The notes under the pieces: generated by a model
Told to the model about the DNA's origin: nothing
Database searches by the model: none
Seen by the model: the letters and a program-made list of their open reading frames with translations, nothing else
Shown here: in pieces, positions 43,887-51,832 of the stretch
Layout: each line of letters starts with the position of its first letter
Numbering within the stretch: the stretch's first letter is position 1
Translations under genes and position numbers: made by a program
NCBI RefSeq assembly: GCF_006874465.1
Contig: NZ_VIRL01000015.1
Coordinates: 124,001-188,000, forward strand
Reading direction: 5' to 3'
Source: Microbispora bryophytorum
Lineage (GTDB): Bacteria; Actinomycetota; Actinomycetes; Streptosporangiales; Streptosporangiaceae
Length of the DNA: 64,000 bases

Positions 43887-45128
43887 GTGCGTTTCCACGC
43901 CGACCTGCACATGCACTCCAGGTACGCCTACGCGTGCAGCAAGAACAGCGACCTGGAGCAGTTGACCTGGTGGGCCCGGCGCAAGGGCGTCACGCTCATG
44001 GGCACGGGCGACTTCACCCACCCGGCCTGGCTGCGCCGGCTGCGTACCGCTCTCGTGCCGGCCGAGCCGGGGCTGTTCCGGTTGCGCGACGACCTCGACC
44101 GCGAGGTCGCGGCGACGCTGCCGGGCAGCGTGGCCGCCGCACCCGTGCGGTACATGCTGTCGGTGGAGATCTCCACCGTCTACTCCCAGGGCGGCCGCTC
44201 CCGGAAGATCCACCACCTCGTCTACCTGCCCGGATTCGACCAGGTCGAGGAGTTCGGCCGAGGGCTCGCCAAGGTCGCCGACCTCGGCGTGGACGGCCGG
44301 CCCACCGTGCGCATGAGCTCGCGCGACCTGCTGGAGGCCGTGCTTGCCTGCGGCGAAGGCGCCTACCTGGTGCCGGCGCACGTCTGGACGCCGTGGTTCG
44401 GCGTGCTCGGCTCGAAATCGGGATTCGACAGCATCGAGGAGTGCTTCGGCGACCTCACCGAGCACGTCTTCGCGCTGGAGACCGGGCTGTCCGCCGACCC
44501 CGCGATGATGTGGCAGGTCTCCGGCCTCGACGGATATCGGCTGGTCAGCTACTCGGACGCCCACTCGCCGCCCATCGTCGGCCGCGAGACCACGGTCTTC
44601 GAGACCGATCTGGACTACTTCGCGATCGAACGCACCCTGCGCACCGGAGCCGGCGTGTGCGGCACGACCGAGTTCTTCCCCGAGGCGGGCAAGTACCACG
44701 TCGACGGCCACCGCAAGTGCGGCGTGCGGCTCGACCCGGAGGAGACGCGCAAGCTCGGTGGCCTCTGCCCGGTGTGCGGCAGGAAGCTCACGGTCGGCGT
44801 GCTGAGCAGGGTCGAGGACCTCGCGGACCGCCCGGCGGGCAGAAGCCCGCGCGGCGCGGCGGGCTTCCGCAACCTCGTCCCGCTCCCGGATCTCGTGGCC
44901 GAGACCCTGGGGGTGGGCCCGAAGAGCAAGAAGGTGAGCGCGGAGACTGACAGACTCGTGGCCGCGCTCGGGCCCGAGCTCGCGATCCTCGGCGACCTTC
45001 CCCTCGACGCCATCGCCGGCTGCTCACCGCCGCTCGCCAAGGCGATCGGCCGCCTGCGGAACGGCGACGTCACCAAGGACCCCGGCTACGACGGCGAGTT
45101 CGGCCGGATCCGCACCCTCGATCCGTAA
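43887..45128 (+). CDS. EndoQ-type PHP-domain DNA endonuclease
   Basis: 413 residues from GTG 43887. The PHP metal site is visible as FHADLHMHSRYAYA at residues 3-16, MGTGDFTHPAWL near 40, VEISTVY near 90 and SDAHSPPIVGRET near 215. A zinc-ribbon CGVRL-16-CPVCG follows near 275-295, and a helix-hairpin-helix-like end (LAILGDLPLDAIAGCSPPLAKAI). This matches endonuclease Q, which nicks 5' of deaminated bases. The enzyme is best known in archaea with a scatter of bacteria. It stands alone. Confidence 0.85.
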   Translation: MRFHADLHMHSRYAYACSKNSDLEQLTWWARRKGVTLMGTGDFTHPAWLRRLRTALVPAEPGLFRLRDDLDREVAATLPGSVAAAPVRYMLSVEISTVYSQGGRSRKIHHLVYLPGFDQVEEFGRGLAKVADLGVDGRPTVRMSSRDLLEAVLACGEGAYLVPAHVWTPWFGVLGSKSGFDSIEECFGDLTEHVFALETGLSADPAMMWQVSGLDGYRLVSYSDAHSPPIVGRETTVFETDLDYFAIERTLRTGAGVCGTTEFFPEAGKYHVDGHRKCGVRLDPEETRKLGGLCPVCGRKLTVGVLSRVEDLADRPAGRSPRGAAGFRNLVPLPDLVAETLGVGPKSKKVSAETDRLVAALGPELAILGDLPLDAIAGCSPPLAKAIGRLRNGDVTKDPGYDGEFGRIRTLDP

Positions 45129-45149
45129 GGCGGCCGGCCCGACGCACTA

Positions 45150-45650
45150 TTAGGCGGCGTGCGCCTCGAACCACAGCGACCCCACGTCATGGCCGGGGGT
45201 CAGGCGGACGTCGGCGTCGAGAGCGGCGGCCAGAAGCCGGAGCAACGGCACCGTCGGCGCCGTACCGCCCTCTTCGATGCACTCGACGTCGTCCTCCGTC
45301 ATTCCGGCGCGTTCGGCCAGTTGCGCCACGCTCAGGCCGAGTGCGGTACGCCTGTCATACAAGGCCTTGCCGAAGGCCAGCGCCTCGCGGATGGCGATGC
45401 GCTCCGGATCCTCAGCCGGCGCCTCCGGTCGCACCCAGCGGGTGTGGTACCCGACCATCACACCTGCCTCTCGTAGGTCTCCGACACCGATCCATGGTGG
45501 TCTCGTTCGCAAACCTTCTGCGCCCGGACCGCCCGATCGATCTGCCGCTGATCGTGCTGCCTCGTCTACTCGCTTGAAGTCACTGTCGCTGAGGTCGTCG
45601 AGCCACTTCCGGACTTCTGGTTCGATCTCGAAGCCATACAGCTCACGCAC
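45150..45650 (-). CDS. RelE/HigB-like fragment fused to an Xre antitoxin-like HTH
   Basis: 166 residues. Residues 1-35 (YGFEIEPEVRKWLDDLSDSDFKRVDEAARS) match the start of RelE/HigB toxins. Residues about 85-160 (FGKALYDRRTALGLSVAQLAERAGMTEDDVECIEEG, PLLRLLAAAL) are an Xre-type HTH, normally the separate antitoxin. The catalytic C-terminal part of the toxin is missing. A deletion appears to have joined the two genes in frame. The product may still bind DNA but is unlikely to be toxic. Confidence 0.6.
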   Translation of the reverse strand: MRELYGFEIEPEVRKWLDDLSDSDFKRVDEAARSAADRSGGPGAEGLRTRPPWIGVGDLREAGVMVGYHTRWVRPEAPAEDPERIAIREALAFGKALYDRRTALGLSVAQLAERAGMTEDDVECIEEGGTAPTVPLLRLLAAALDADVRLTPGHDVGSLWFEAHAA

Positions 45651-45831
45651 CCCTGGAGACCTCCTCTTCAGCCGGTGCCGAGCCTAGCCAGGCCGCTTAT
45701 GTAGATTCCTGGGTTCGACTTCTTCGACCCCACGAACGCGAGAGTTGCGATGACCTTGTCGCGTACTCGGCGGCAGCCTCCTACAGCGCACCGACAATCA
45801 CGGGCGACACCGAAGAGAGCCCGGGCCGGTG

Positions 45832-46752
45832 TCAGAGGTAGGTGACGCCGGTCAGTGCCTCGGCGGCGGTCCACAGGCGCCGCCCGACACCCGGGTCGGC
45901 CGCCTCCATGCTGGGGCGGACCTCCACGACCGGGCCGCTCGTCTCCCAGAGGCGGCCCGGTCCGAAGAACTGACCGCCGCGCACGCCGGGCGCGGTCGCG
46001 GCGAAGAGCTGGGGCAGCGCCCCGCGCTCGGGCGGCTGCGTCACCAGCAGCCCGAGCCGGGCGAAGATCCGCCCGGTCCGAGGGCGGTACTCCCAGGCCC
46101 GGGGGGTGAGATTGCTTCTGGACAGCCCGGGGTGGGCGACGACGCTGACGACCGGTGCGCCCGCGGCGCGCAGGCGGCGGTCGAGTTCGAGGCCGAAGAC
46201 GGTGGTGGCGAGCTTGGACCGGCCGTACGCGCGACTCGCGTTGAAGTCCCGCCGCGACATCAGGTCGTCGAAGTCGAGGTGGGCGTTCTTGTGGGTGATC
46301 GAGCTCAGACTGACGACCCGTGCCGCCTCCGCCCGGCCGAGGCTGTCGAGCAGCAGGCCGGTGAGGGCGAAGTGCCCGAGCATGTTGGTGCCCAGCTGAA
46401 GCTCGAACCCGTCGGCCGTCGTGCGGGCGGGGCCGAGGAGGACCACGCCGGCGTTGTTGACCAGCAGGTCGATCGCCGGGAAGGCGGCGGCCAGGTCCTT
46501 CGCGAACGCGTGCACCGACGCGAGCGAGGCCAGGTCGAGCTCACGCACCTCGATCTCGGCCCCCGGCGCGGAGCGCCGGATCGTCCCGGCCTCCCGCTCG
46601 GCGGCGACGGTGTCACGTACGGCCATCACGACGTGTGCCCCGTGCCGGGCGAGCTCGGTCGCGGTAACCAGGCCGAGCCCCGAGTTCGCGCCGGTGACGA
46701 CGGCAACCCGGCCGTGCTGGCCGGGGATGTGACTGGCGTTCCAATCGCTCAT
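45832..46752 (-). CDS. short-chain dehydrogenase/reductase
   Basis: 306 residues. The cofactor motif TGANSGLG is near residue 20, NNAG near 98, the catalytic Ser in SLSSITHKNAHLDFDD and the Tyr/Lys pair in YGRSKLA, with AHPGLSRSNL after it. This is the long classical type often annotated as retinol-dehydrogenase-like. The substrate is unknown. It diverges from the HTH regulator at 46854, which probably controls it. Confidence 0.9.
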   Translation of the reverse strand: MSDWNASHIPGQHGRVAVVTGANSGLGLVTATELARHGAHVVMAVRDTVAAEREAGTIRRSAPGAEIEVRELDLASLASVHAFAKDLAAAFPAIDLLVNNAGVVLLGPARTTADGFELQLGTNMLGHFALTGLLLDSLGRAEAARVVSLSSITHKNAHLDFDDLMSRRDFNASRAYGRSKLATTVFGLELDRRLRAAGAPVVSVVAHPGLSRSNLTPRAWEYRPRTGRIFARLGLLVTQPPERGALPQLFAATAPGVRGGQFFGPGRLWETSGPVVEVRPSMEAADPGVGRRLWTAAEALTGVTYL

Positions 46753-46853
46753 GGCGGCGACGCTAGGACGAGATCGCCGGGATTCGGTCGTACGCGTCTG
46801 CCTGGGAACCGCAGACCTACCTTCGGCGCGGACCGCGGCGGCAGACTGTCGGC

Positions 46854-47783
46854 ATGGCTGTCGACCACCCGTACGCCCGTGAGCTCGGCGACTTCCTGCG
46901 TGCCCGGCGCGGCCGGTTGCGCCCGCAGGACGTCGGCCTGGAGCCGGGACCCCGGCGCAAGGTGGCCGGCCTGCGGCGCGAGGAGGTCGCGCTGCTGGCC
47001 GGGCTGAGCACCGATTACTACCAGCGCATGGAGCAGGGCCGTGAGGTGCGGCCCTCCGACGAGGTGCTCGACGCCATCGCCTCCGCGCTGGACCTCGGCG
47101 ACGAGGAACGCCGCCACCTGTTCACCCTCGCGAGGGCGGCACGGCGTCCGGCGGCCGTCCGCACGCGCCGCACCCCGGAACGCGTGCCGGACAGCACGCG
47201 ACGCCTGCTGCACGTCATGAACACTCCCGCGCTCGTGCTCGGCCGACACCTCGACGTGCTCGCCTGGAACACGCTCGCCGAGGCGCTGCTCGGCGATCCG
47301 GACACCCTGCCGCCGGGGCGGCGGAACATGCTCATGGCGCTGTTCGAGGATCCCGGGACCCGGGCGCGCTGCCCCGACTGGGAGACCACCGCACTGCAGT
47401 ACATCGGCATGCTGCGGGCCGCCGTCGCGACGGACCCGAGTCACCCGCGCGCCACGACGATCATCGGCGAGCTGAGCATCCGCAGCGCGGACTTCCGCCG
47501 GCTCTGGGCCCGGCACGAGGTGCGTGAGACGGTCCACGGGACGAAGCTGTTCCGGCACCCGCAGGCCGGCGACATCACCCTCGACTGGGACGTCTATCCC
47601 CTGCCCGGCAATCCCGGACCGGTCCTGCTCGTCTACACGGCCGAGCCCGGCACCGCGGACGTTGAACGCCTCCAACTGCTCGCGTCCCTGCACGCCACCC
47701 GGGTAACGCGGAAAGCCCAGGCCGAACGGCCTGGGCTTTCCGAGGTGGTGCGCCGCCAGGGACTCGAACCCCGGACCCGCTGA
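46854..47783 (+). CDS. MmyB-like HTH transcriptional regulator
   Basis: 309 residues. An Xre-type HTH at about 35-75 (RREEVALLAGLSTDYYQRMEQGREVRPSDEVLDAIA) is followed by the MmyB-type ligand domain (VLGRHLDVLAWN, and then NMLMALFEDPGTR). The family typically regulates an adjacent divergent SDR gene, as found here. The normal end of the family falls near LQLLASLHATR; the further 25 residues read through a terminator hairpin and 35 bases into the opposite tRNA gene. Confidence 0.85.
   Translation: MAVDHPYARELGDFLRARRGRLRPQDVGLEPGPRRKVAGLRREEVALLAGLSTDYYQRMEQGREVRPSDEVLDAIASALDLGDEERRHLFTLARAARRPAAVRTRRTPERVPDSTRRLLHVMNTPALVLGRHLDVLAWNTLAEALLGDPDTLPPGRRNMLMALFEDPGTRARCPDWETTALQYIGMLRAAVATDPSHPRATTIIGELSIRSADFRRLWARHEVRETVHGTKLFRHPQAGDITLDWDVYPLPGNPGPVLLVYTAEPGTADVERLQLLASLHATRVTRKAQAERPGLSEVVRRQGLEPRTR
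47711..47740 (-). terminator. terminator of the tRNA-Lys gene
   Basis: GAAAGCCCAGGCC and GGCCTGGGCTTTC form a perfect 13-base stem around a 4-base loop, 5 bases after the encoded CCA of tRNA-Lys. On the minus strand it is a typical post-tRNA terminator; on the plus strand it is read as codons of the regulator. Confidence 0.75.
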
Positions 47784-47822
47784 TTAAGAGTCAGCTGCTC
47801 TAACCAACTGAGCTAGCGGCGC
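47749..47822 (-). tRNA. tRNA-Lys (anticodon CTT)
   Basis: The 74-base cloverleaf on the minus strand has acceptor GCGCCGC/GCGGCGC, D arm GCTC-AGTTGGTTA-GAGC, anticodon stem GCTGA/TCAGC around CTCTTAA, T arm CGGGG-TTCGAGT-CCCTG, and discriminator A. CCA is encoded at 47748-47746. Confidence 0.95.
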
Positions 47823-47925
47823 AAAGCCCTTAGAGGTTATCGCACGCCCCAGGACAGTCCAAATCAGAGCGGTCGAAATCGGGCTAGAGTAGAACAACAT
47901 TCGGTATCAGCGGTTGGGAGCGCAC

Positions 47926-48774
47926 ATGTGGTTCGCCTCGCCTGACGAGGTCCGGGGGCGGCTGACGGCCGTCGACTACCTTGCCGACGACGGCATCGCG
48001 ACATCGGTGTTCCTGGCCGGGGCACTGGGCAAGCCGCTGCTGGCCGAGGGACCGGCGGGGGGGGGCAAGACCCAGCTCGCCAAGGCCGTGGCGGAGGCCA
48101 CCGGCGCCCGGCTCATCCGCCTGCAGTGCTACGAGGGCCTGGACGAGGCGCGGGCGCTGTACGAGTGGAACTACAAGAAGCAACTGCTGCGCATCCAGGC
48201 CGACGACGGCGCCTGGGACGACATCTTCTCCGAGGAGTTCCTGCTGGAGCGCCCCCTCCTGAAGGCGATCAGGAGCGAGGAGCCCACCGTGCTGCTCATC
48301 GACGAGACCGACAAGGCCGACGTCGAGGTCGAGGGGCTGCTGCTGGAGATCCTGTCCGACTACCAGATCACGATTCCCGAGCTGGGCACGATCACCGCCG
48401 CGCGCCGGCCGTACGTCGTGCTGACCTCGAACGCGACCCGCGAGCTGTCGGAGGCGCTGAAGCGGCGCTGCCTCTATCTGCACCTCGGCTACCCCACGCC
48501 TGAGCGGGAGCGTGACATCCTGCTCGCCCAGGTGCCCGGACTGCCCGCGAGCATCGCCGGCCAGCTCGCCCGTACGGTGGCCACGCTCCGGGCGCTGGAG
48601 CTGAAGAAGTCGCCGTCGATCGCGGAGACCGTCGACTGGGCGCACACCCTGCTCGCGCTGGGCCGTACGGAGCTGGACGAGGCGCTGATCGGCCAGACGC
48701 TGGGCGTGGTGCTCAAGCACAACTCCGACCAGGTGCGGGCCGCCAAGGAGCTCGGCCTGCCGTCCCGGTCATGA
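47926..48774 (+). CDS. MoxR-family AAA ATPase
   Basis: 282 residues from ATG 47926, with GGGAG eight bases upstream. Walker A is in EGPAGGGKTQ, Walker B in VLLIDETDKAD, and the arginine-finger region in SEALKRRCLYLHLGYP. MoxR ATPases act with VWA proteins as chaperones for metal cofactor insertion or complex assembly (CoxD/CoxE in CO dehydrogenase maturation). The VWA partner starts within its stop codon. Walker A is coded across a run of nine G (48057-48065). Confidence 0.9.
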   Translation: MWFASPDEVRGRLTAVDYLADDGIATSVFLAGALGKPLLAEGPAGGGKTQLAKAVAEATGARLIRLQCYEGLDEARALYEWNYKKQLLRIQADDGAWDDIFSEEFLLERPLLKAIRSEEPTVLLIDETDKADVEVEGLLLEILSDYQITIPELGTITAARRPYVVLTSNATRELSEALKRRCLYLHLGYPTPERERDILLAQVPGLPASIAGQLARTVATLRALELKKSPSIAETVDWAHTLLALGRTELDEALIGQTLGVVLKHNSDQVRAAKELGLPSRS

Positions 48775-50177
48775 CGACTCCGGCGTCCCTCGTGGACCGG
48801 CACGTCGGGTTCGTTCACGCCCTGCGGGAGGCCGGGCTGCCGGTCTCCCCGGCCGAGGGGCTGGACGCGGCCCACGCGCTCATGGTCGTCGACCTGACCG
48901 AGCGGGAGACGCTGCGCGAGGCGTACGCCGCGACGCTGGTGAAGCGGCCCGCGCACCGGCCGGGGTTCGACCTGCTCTTCGACCTGTGGTTCCCGCCGGT
49001 GATCGGCGGCACCCAGGAGGGCCCCGAGGAGAGCACCGCAGAGGGCACCGCGGAGGGCGCCGCCGTCGTGGAAACCGCCGCGCCACCCGAGCTGCCGGAG
49101 CTTCGCGAACGGCTGGCGGAGCTGTTGATGGGCGACCCGGCCGATCCCGCGTTCCGGGAGTTCGCCCGGGCGATGGTCGGGCGGTTCGGGCAGGTCCAGG
49201 CCGCCCCCGGCAGGCAGTCGTGGTTCTCCTTCCCGGTGCTGCGCGCACTGTCGCCCGAGACGCTGGTGGCCCGGATGCTGACGGCCATGCTCGACGAGCG
49301 CGGCGGCCTGCCGGAGAAGGTCGCCCGGCGGCAGATCGCGCGGACCATCGAGGCGTTCACGGAGGCGGTCGCCTCCGACGTACGCCGGAGGATCGCCGAG
49401 GAGTCGGGCATCGAGAAGATCGCCAGGTCGGCGGTCCGGCCGCCGATCGACCAGGTCGACTTCCTGCGCGCGTCCAAGGAGGAGCTGGCCCGGCTGCGCC
49501 GGGAGGTCTACCCCCTCGCCCGCCGCCTGGCCACCCGGCTGTCCATCAGGCAGAAGCGGGGGCGGCGCGGCCGGCTCGACTTCCGGCGCACCGTGCGGGC
49601 CTCGCTGTCCACGGGCGGCGTGCCGCTCACCACCCACCTGCGCCCGCCCCGCCCGCACCGGCCCGAGCTGGTCGTGTTGTGCGACGCCAGCGACTCGGTC
49701 TCGACGTTCTCGCACTTCACGCTGTTGCTGACGTTCGCGCTGCGGGAGCAGTTCACCAAGGTGCGGGCGTTCGCGTTCGTGGACACGGTGGACGAGATCA
49801 CGGACCTGTTCGCCCCGGGTGCGGACGTGCTGGACGCCATCGCCCGCCTGACCGAGACGGCCGACATCGTCAGGTTCGGCCGCACCGACTACGGCCACGT
49901 CTTCGAGCGCTTCGCCGAACGCTTCCCGGACGCCGTGGGCCCCCGGACGTCGCTGCTGATCCTGGGCGACGCCAGGTCCAACTACCAGGTCCCGGCGCTG
50001 GGCACGCTGAAGCGGCTGGCCGGGCAGGCCAGGCACGCCTACTGGCTCAACCCCGAGCCCCGGGCCCGGTGGGACACCGGGGACTCCATCGCCACGCCGT
50101 ACGGCTCGGTCGTGTCCATGCACGAGTGCCGCAACGTCGCCCAGCTCGCCGCGTTCGTCGAGACGCTGGCTTCATAG
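48771..50177 (+). CDS. VWA domain protein, CoxE type
   Basis: 468 residues; its ATG overlaps the MoxR stop (ATGA). Residues 1-120 are a helical N-terminal part with an acidic ST/AEG repeat (near 85), and the von Willebrand A domain begins near residue 295 with LVVLCDASDSVSTFSHF, a D-x-S-x-S metal-ion site, and ends NPEPRARWDTGDS. It works with the MoxR ATPase. A CO-dehydrogenase or other client operon is not in the window. The stop lies in a 15-base duplication. Confidence 0.85.
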   Translation: MTTPASLVDRHVGFVHALREAGLPVSPAEGLDAAHALMVVDLTERETLREAYAATLVKRPAHRPGFDLLFDLWFPPVIGGTQEGPEESTAEGTAEGAAVVETAAPPELPELRERLAELLMGDPADPAFREFARAMVGRFGQVQAAPGRQSWFSFPVLRALSPETLVARMLTAMLDERGGLPEKVARRQIARTIEAFTEAVASDVRRRIAEESGIEKIARSAVRPPIDQVDFLRASKEELARLRREVYPLARRLATRLSIRQKRGRRGRLDFRRTVRASLSTGGVPLTTHLRPPRPHRPELVVLCDASDSVSTFSHFTLLLTFALREQFTKVRAFAFVDTVDEITDLFAPGADVLDAIARLTETADIVRFGRTDYGHVFERFAERFPDAVGPRTSLLILGDARSNYQVPALGTLKRLAGQARHAYWLNPEPRARWDTGDSIATPYGSVVSMHECRNVAQLAAFVETLAS

Positions 50178-50197
50178 ACACCGGCTTCATAGACACC
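50168..50197. repeat. 15-base tandem duplication across the VWA stop codon
   Basis: GGCTTCATAGACACC occurs twice in a row; the TAG stop (50175-50177) is in the first copy. A second short repeat (CCTGAATCGA, about 50200 and 50219) follows. Confidence 0.9.
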
Positions 50198-50249
50198 GGC
50201 CTGAATCGAGACCCTTCGCCTGAATCGATTCCGGCCCGCGCCCGCGTGC

Positions 50250-51032
50250 TCAGCTCATGCGGCGCAGGATGCGAGCCGCCGTACGGGCCAGCAGGTCGAT
50301 CTGCTCCTCGGTCAGCTCCATGGATCCGTGGGTGCGGATCCAGCGGGTCACCCTGCCCGGGTAGGAGACGGTCAACCCCTCCCCGTGCAGCACGCCGCCC
50401 CTGGCCTTGATCTTCCCGCCGTGCACGGCGAGCACCGGGGCGATGGAGAGCTCGATGCCGGTCTCCTTGGTCAGCAGCGCGGCCATCGACCCGGCGGCGG
50501 AGATGAGGCCCTTGGCGACCGAGGTGCCGAACTTCTCGTCGAAGAACAGCCGCTCGCCGTAGCGTGCGATCAGGGTGTCGGGCGACCACGCCTCGTTGTC
50601 CACGATCCACAGGCCGCCCGGCCCGATGACGAGGTGGTCGATCGACGCCTCTCCGGGCACGGCCCGGCCGTCCATCACCCGGTAGCCGTGCCGGCGCAGC
50701 CCGAGACGCAGCAGCCGTCCGGTGCGCACCTCGCCGCGGCGCCTGCCCCGCCACACCGCCGTACGCTCGTGCAGGCGCCAGGCGATGAACAGGTCGGTGC
50801 CGCCCGCGAGGGCGGCCAGGCCGAGGCCCGCGGCGAACATGTTCAGCCCGAGCCGCGAGCCCACCAGGTTGCCGATGACGAACCCCGCGAAGGTGACCGC
50901 GGCCCGGACCCGGATCCGGTTCTTGCGTCCGGCGAACCAGAATGTCTCGTACAGGTTCTGCGGCGAGGCGCCGGTGAACTTCTCGTCCTTCGGGACGTAA
51001 ATGGACCCATTGGGCACGCGAACCCCCCACAC
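50250..51032 (-). CDS. NERD domain membrane protein
   Basis: 260 residues. Two hydrophobic segments near 45-85 (AAVTFAGFVIGNLVGSRLGLNMFAAGLGLAALAGG) are followed by a NERD nuclease-related domain (GEASIDHLVIGPGGLWIVDNEAWSPDT, with the D-x8-G and V-D-N-E pattern in place of the usual K at the last position). It may process nucleic acid at the membrane; many NERD proteins are uncharacterised. It diverges from the TetR gene at 51170. Confidence 0.8.
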   Translation of the reverse strand: MWGVRVPNGSIYVPKDEKFTGASPQNLYETFWFAGRKNRIRVRAAVTFAGFVIGNLVGSRLGLNMFAAGLGLAALAGGTDLFIAWRLHERTAVWRGRRRGEVRTGRLLRLGLRRHGYRVMDGRAVPGEASIDHLVIGPGGLWIVDNEAWSPDTLIARYGERLFFDEKFGTSVAKGLISAAGSMAALLTKETGIELSIAPVLAVHGGKIKARGGVLHGEGLTVSYPGRVTRWIRTHGSMELTEEQIDLLARTAARILRRMS

Positions 51033-51124
51033 TAGGCATGCGGCTTTCTCCGGGATACCCGAGCGGGAATCCCAACCCTCCTAAGGTGAGGGAAGTAGCG
51101 CAGTTACGCCAGTGCCGACGCTAG

Positions 51125-51138
51125 ACCGACCAGTCGGT
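51125..51138. promoter_or_regulatory. TetR operator ACCGACCAGTCGGT
   Basis: Perfect inverted arms ACCGAC/GTCGGT with a 2-base centre, 32 bases before the TetR start at 51170. Probably an autoregulatory site. A near copy lies at 56376-56389. Confidence 0.65.
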
Positions 51139-51169
51139 ATGCTTGAGCCGAGAGACGAAGGAGGTCGGT

Positions 51170-51817
51170 ATGGCCCGCCGCGCAACCGGAGAGCACCGCG
51201 TAACGGGGGATCGCGTCAACGGGGAGCGCCCCGCCGGCGGGTCCCTGGAGGAGCCGGTGCGGCAGCGCCTGCTCGCCGAGGCCACCCGGCTGTTCGCCGG
51301 GCGGGGTTTCGAGAGCACGTCGGTGCAGGAGATCGTCGCGGCGGCCGGCGTCACCAAGGGCGCCATGTACCACTACTTCGACTCCAAGGACGACCTGCTC
51401 CACGAGATCTACGCCCGGGTGCTGCGCCTGCAGATGGAGCGCCTCAACCGGTTCGCGGACGCGGAGGGCCCGGTGGCCGAGCGGCTGCACGCGGCGGCGA
51501 CCGACGTGGTGGTGACCACGGTCGACAACCTGGACGACTCCAAGATCTTCTTCAGGTCGATGCACCAGCTCACACCGGAGACGTACAAGAGCGTGCGGGC
51601 CGAGCGGCGGCGCTACCACGAGCGGTTCCGCGACCTCGTCGCCGAGGGGCAGCGCGACGGCGTCTTCCGCGCCGACATCCCCGCCGAGATGGTGGTCGAC
51701 TTCTTCTTCGGCTCGGTGCACCACCTCGGCACCTGGTATCACCCCGACGGCCCGCTGACCGGTCAGGAGGTCGGCCGCCACTTCGCCGACCTCCTGCTCA
51801 ACTCTCTGCGGCCCTGA
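51170..51817 (+). CDS. TetR-family regulator of the acyl-CoA dehydrogenase operon
   Basis: 215 residues from ATG 51170 (GGAGG six bases before). The HTH is at about 40-75 (TSVQEIVAAAGVTKGAMYHYFDSKDDLLHEIY), with a C-terminal ligand domain of the KstR2/fatty-acyl type (FFFGSVHHLGTWYHPDGPLTG). It is convergent with three acyl-CoA dehydrogenase genes, and its presumed operator recurs before that operon, so an acyl-CoA is a likely ligand. Confidence 0.85.
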   Translation: MARRATGEHRVTGDRVNGERPAGGSLEEPVRQRLLAEATRLFAGRGFESTSVQEIVAAAGVTKGAMYHYFDSKDDLLHEIYARVLRLQMERLNRFADAEGPVAERLHAAATDVVVTTVDNLDDSKIFFRSMHQLTPETYKSVRAERRRYHERFRDLVAEGQRDGVFRADIPAEMVVDFFFGSVHHLGTWYHPDGPLTGQEVGRHFADLLLNSLRP

Positions 51818-51832
51818 CCAGGAGAAACCCGC

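Noticed and set aside
41817..44711. 964-residue minus frame across the S15 peptidase and EndoQ genes
   Set aside because: It spans two well-supported genes and a terminator in antisense and has no recognisable family.
45651..45831. possible small gene in the 180-base gap between the RelE/Xre fusion and the SDR gene
   Set aside because: The only frame (45668-45874, minus) is Arg/Cys-rich, lacks the codon bias of the neighbours and overlaps the SDR end.
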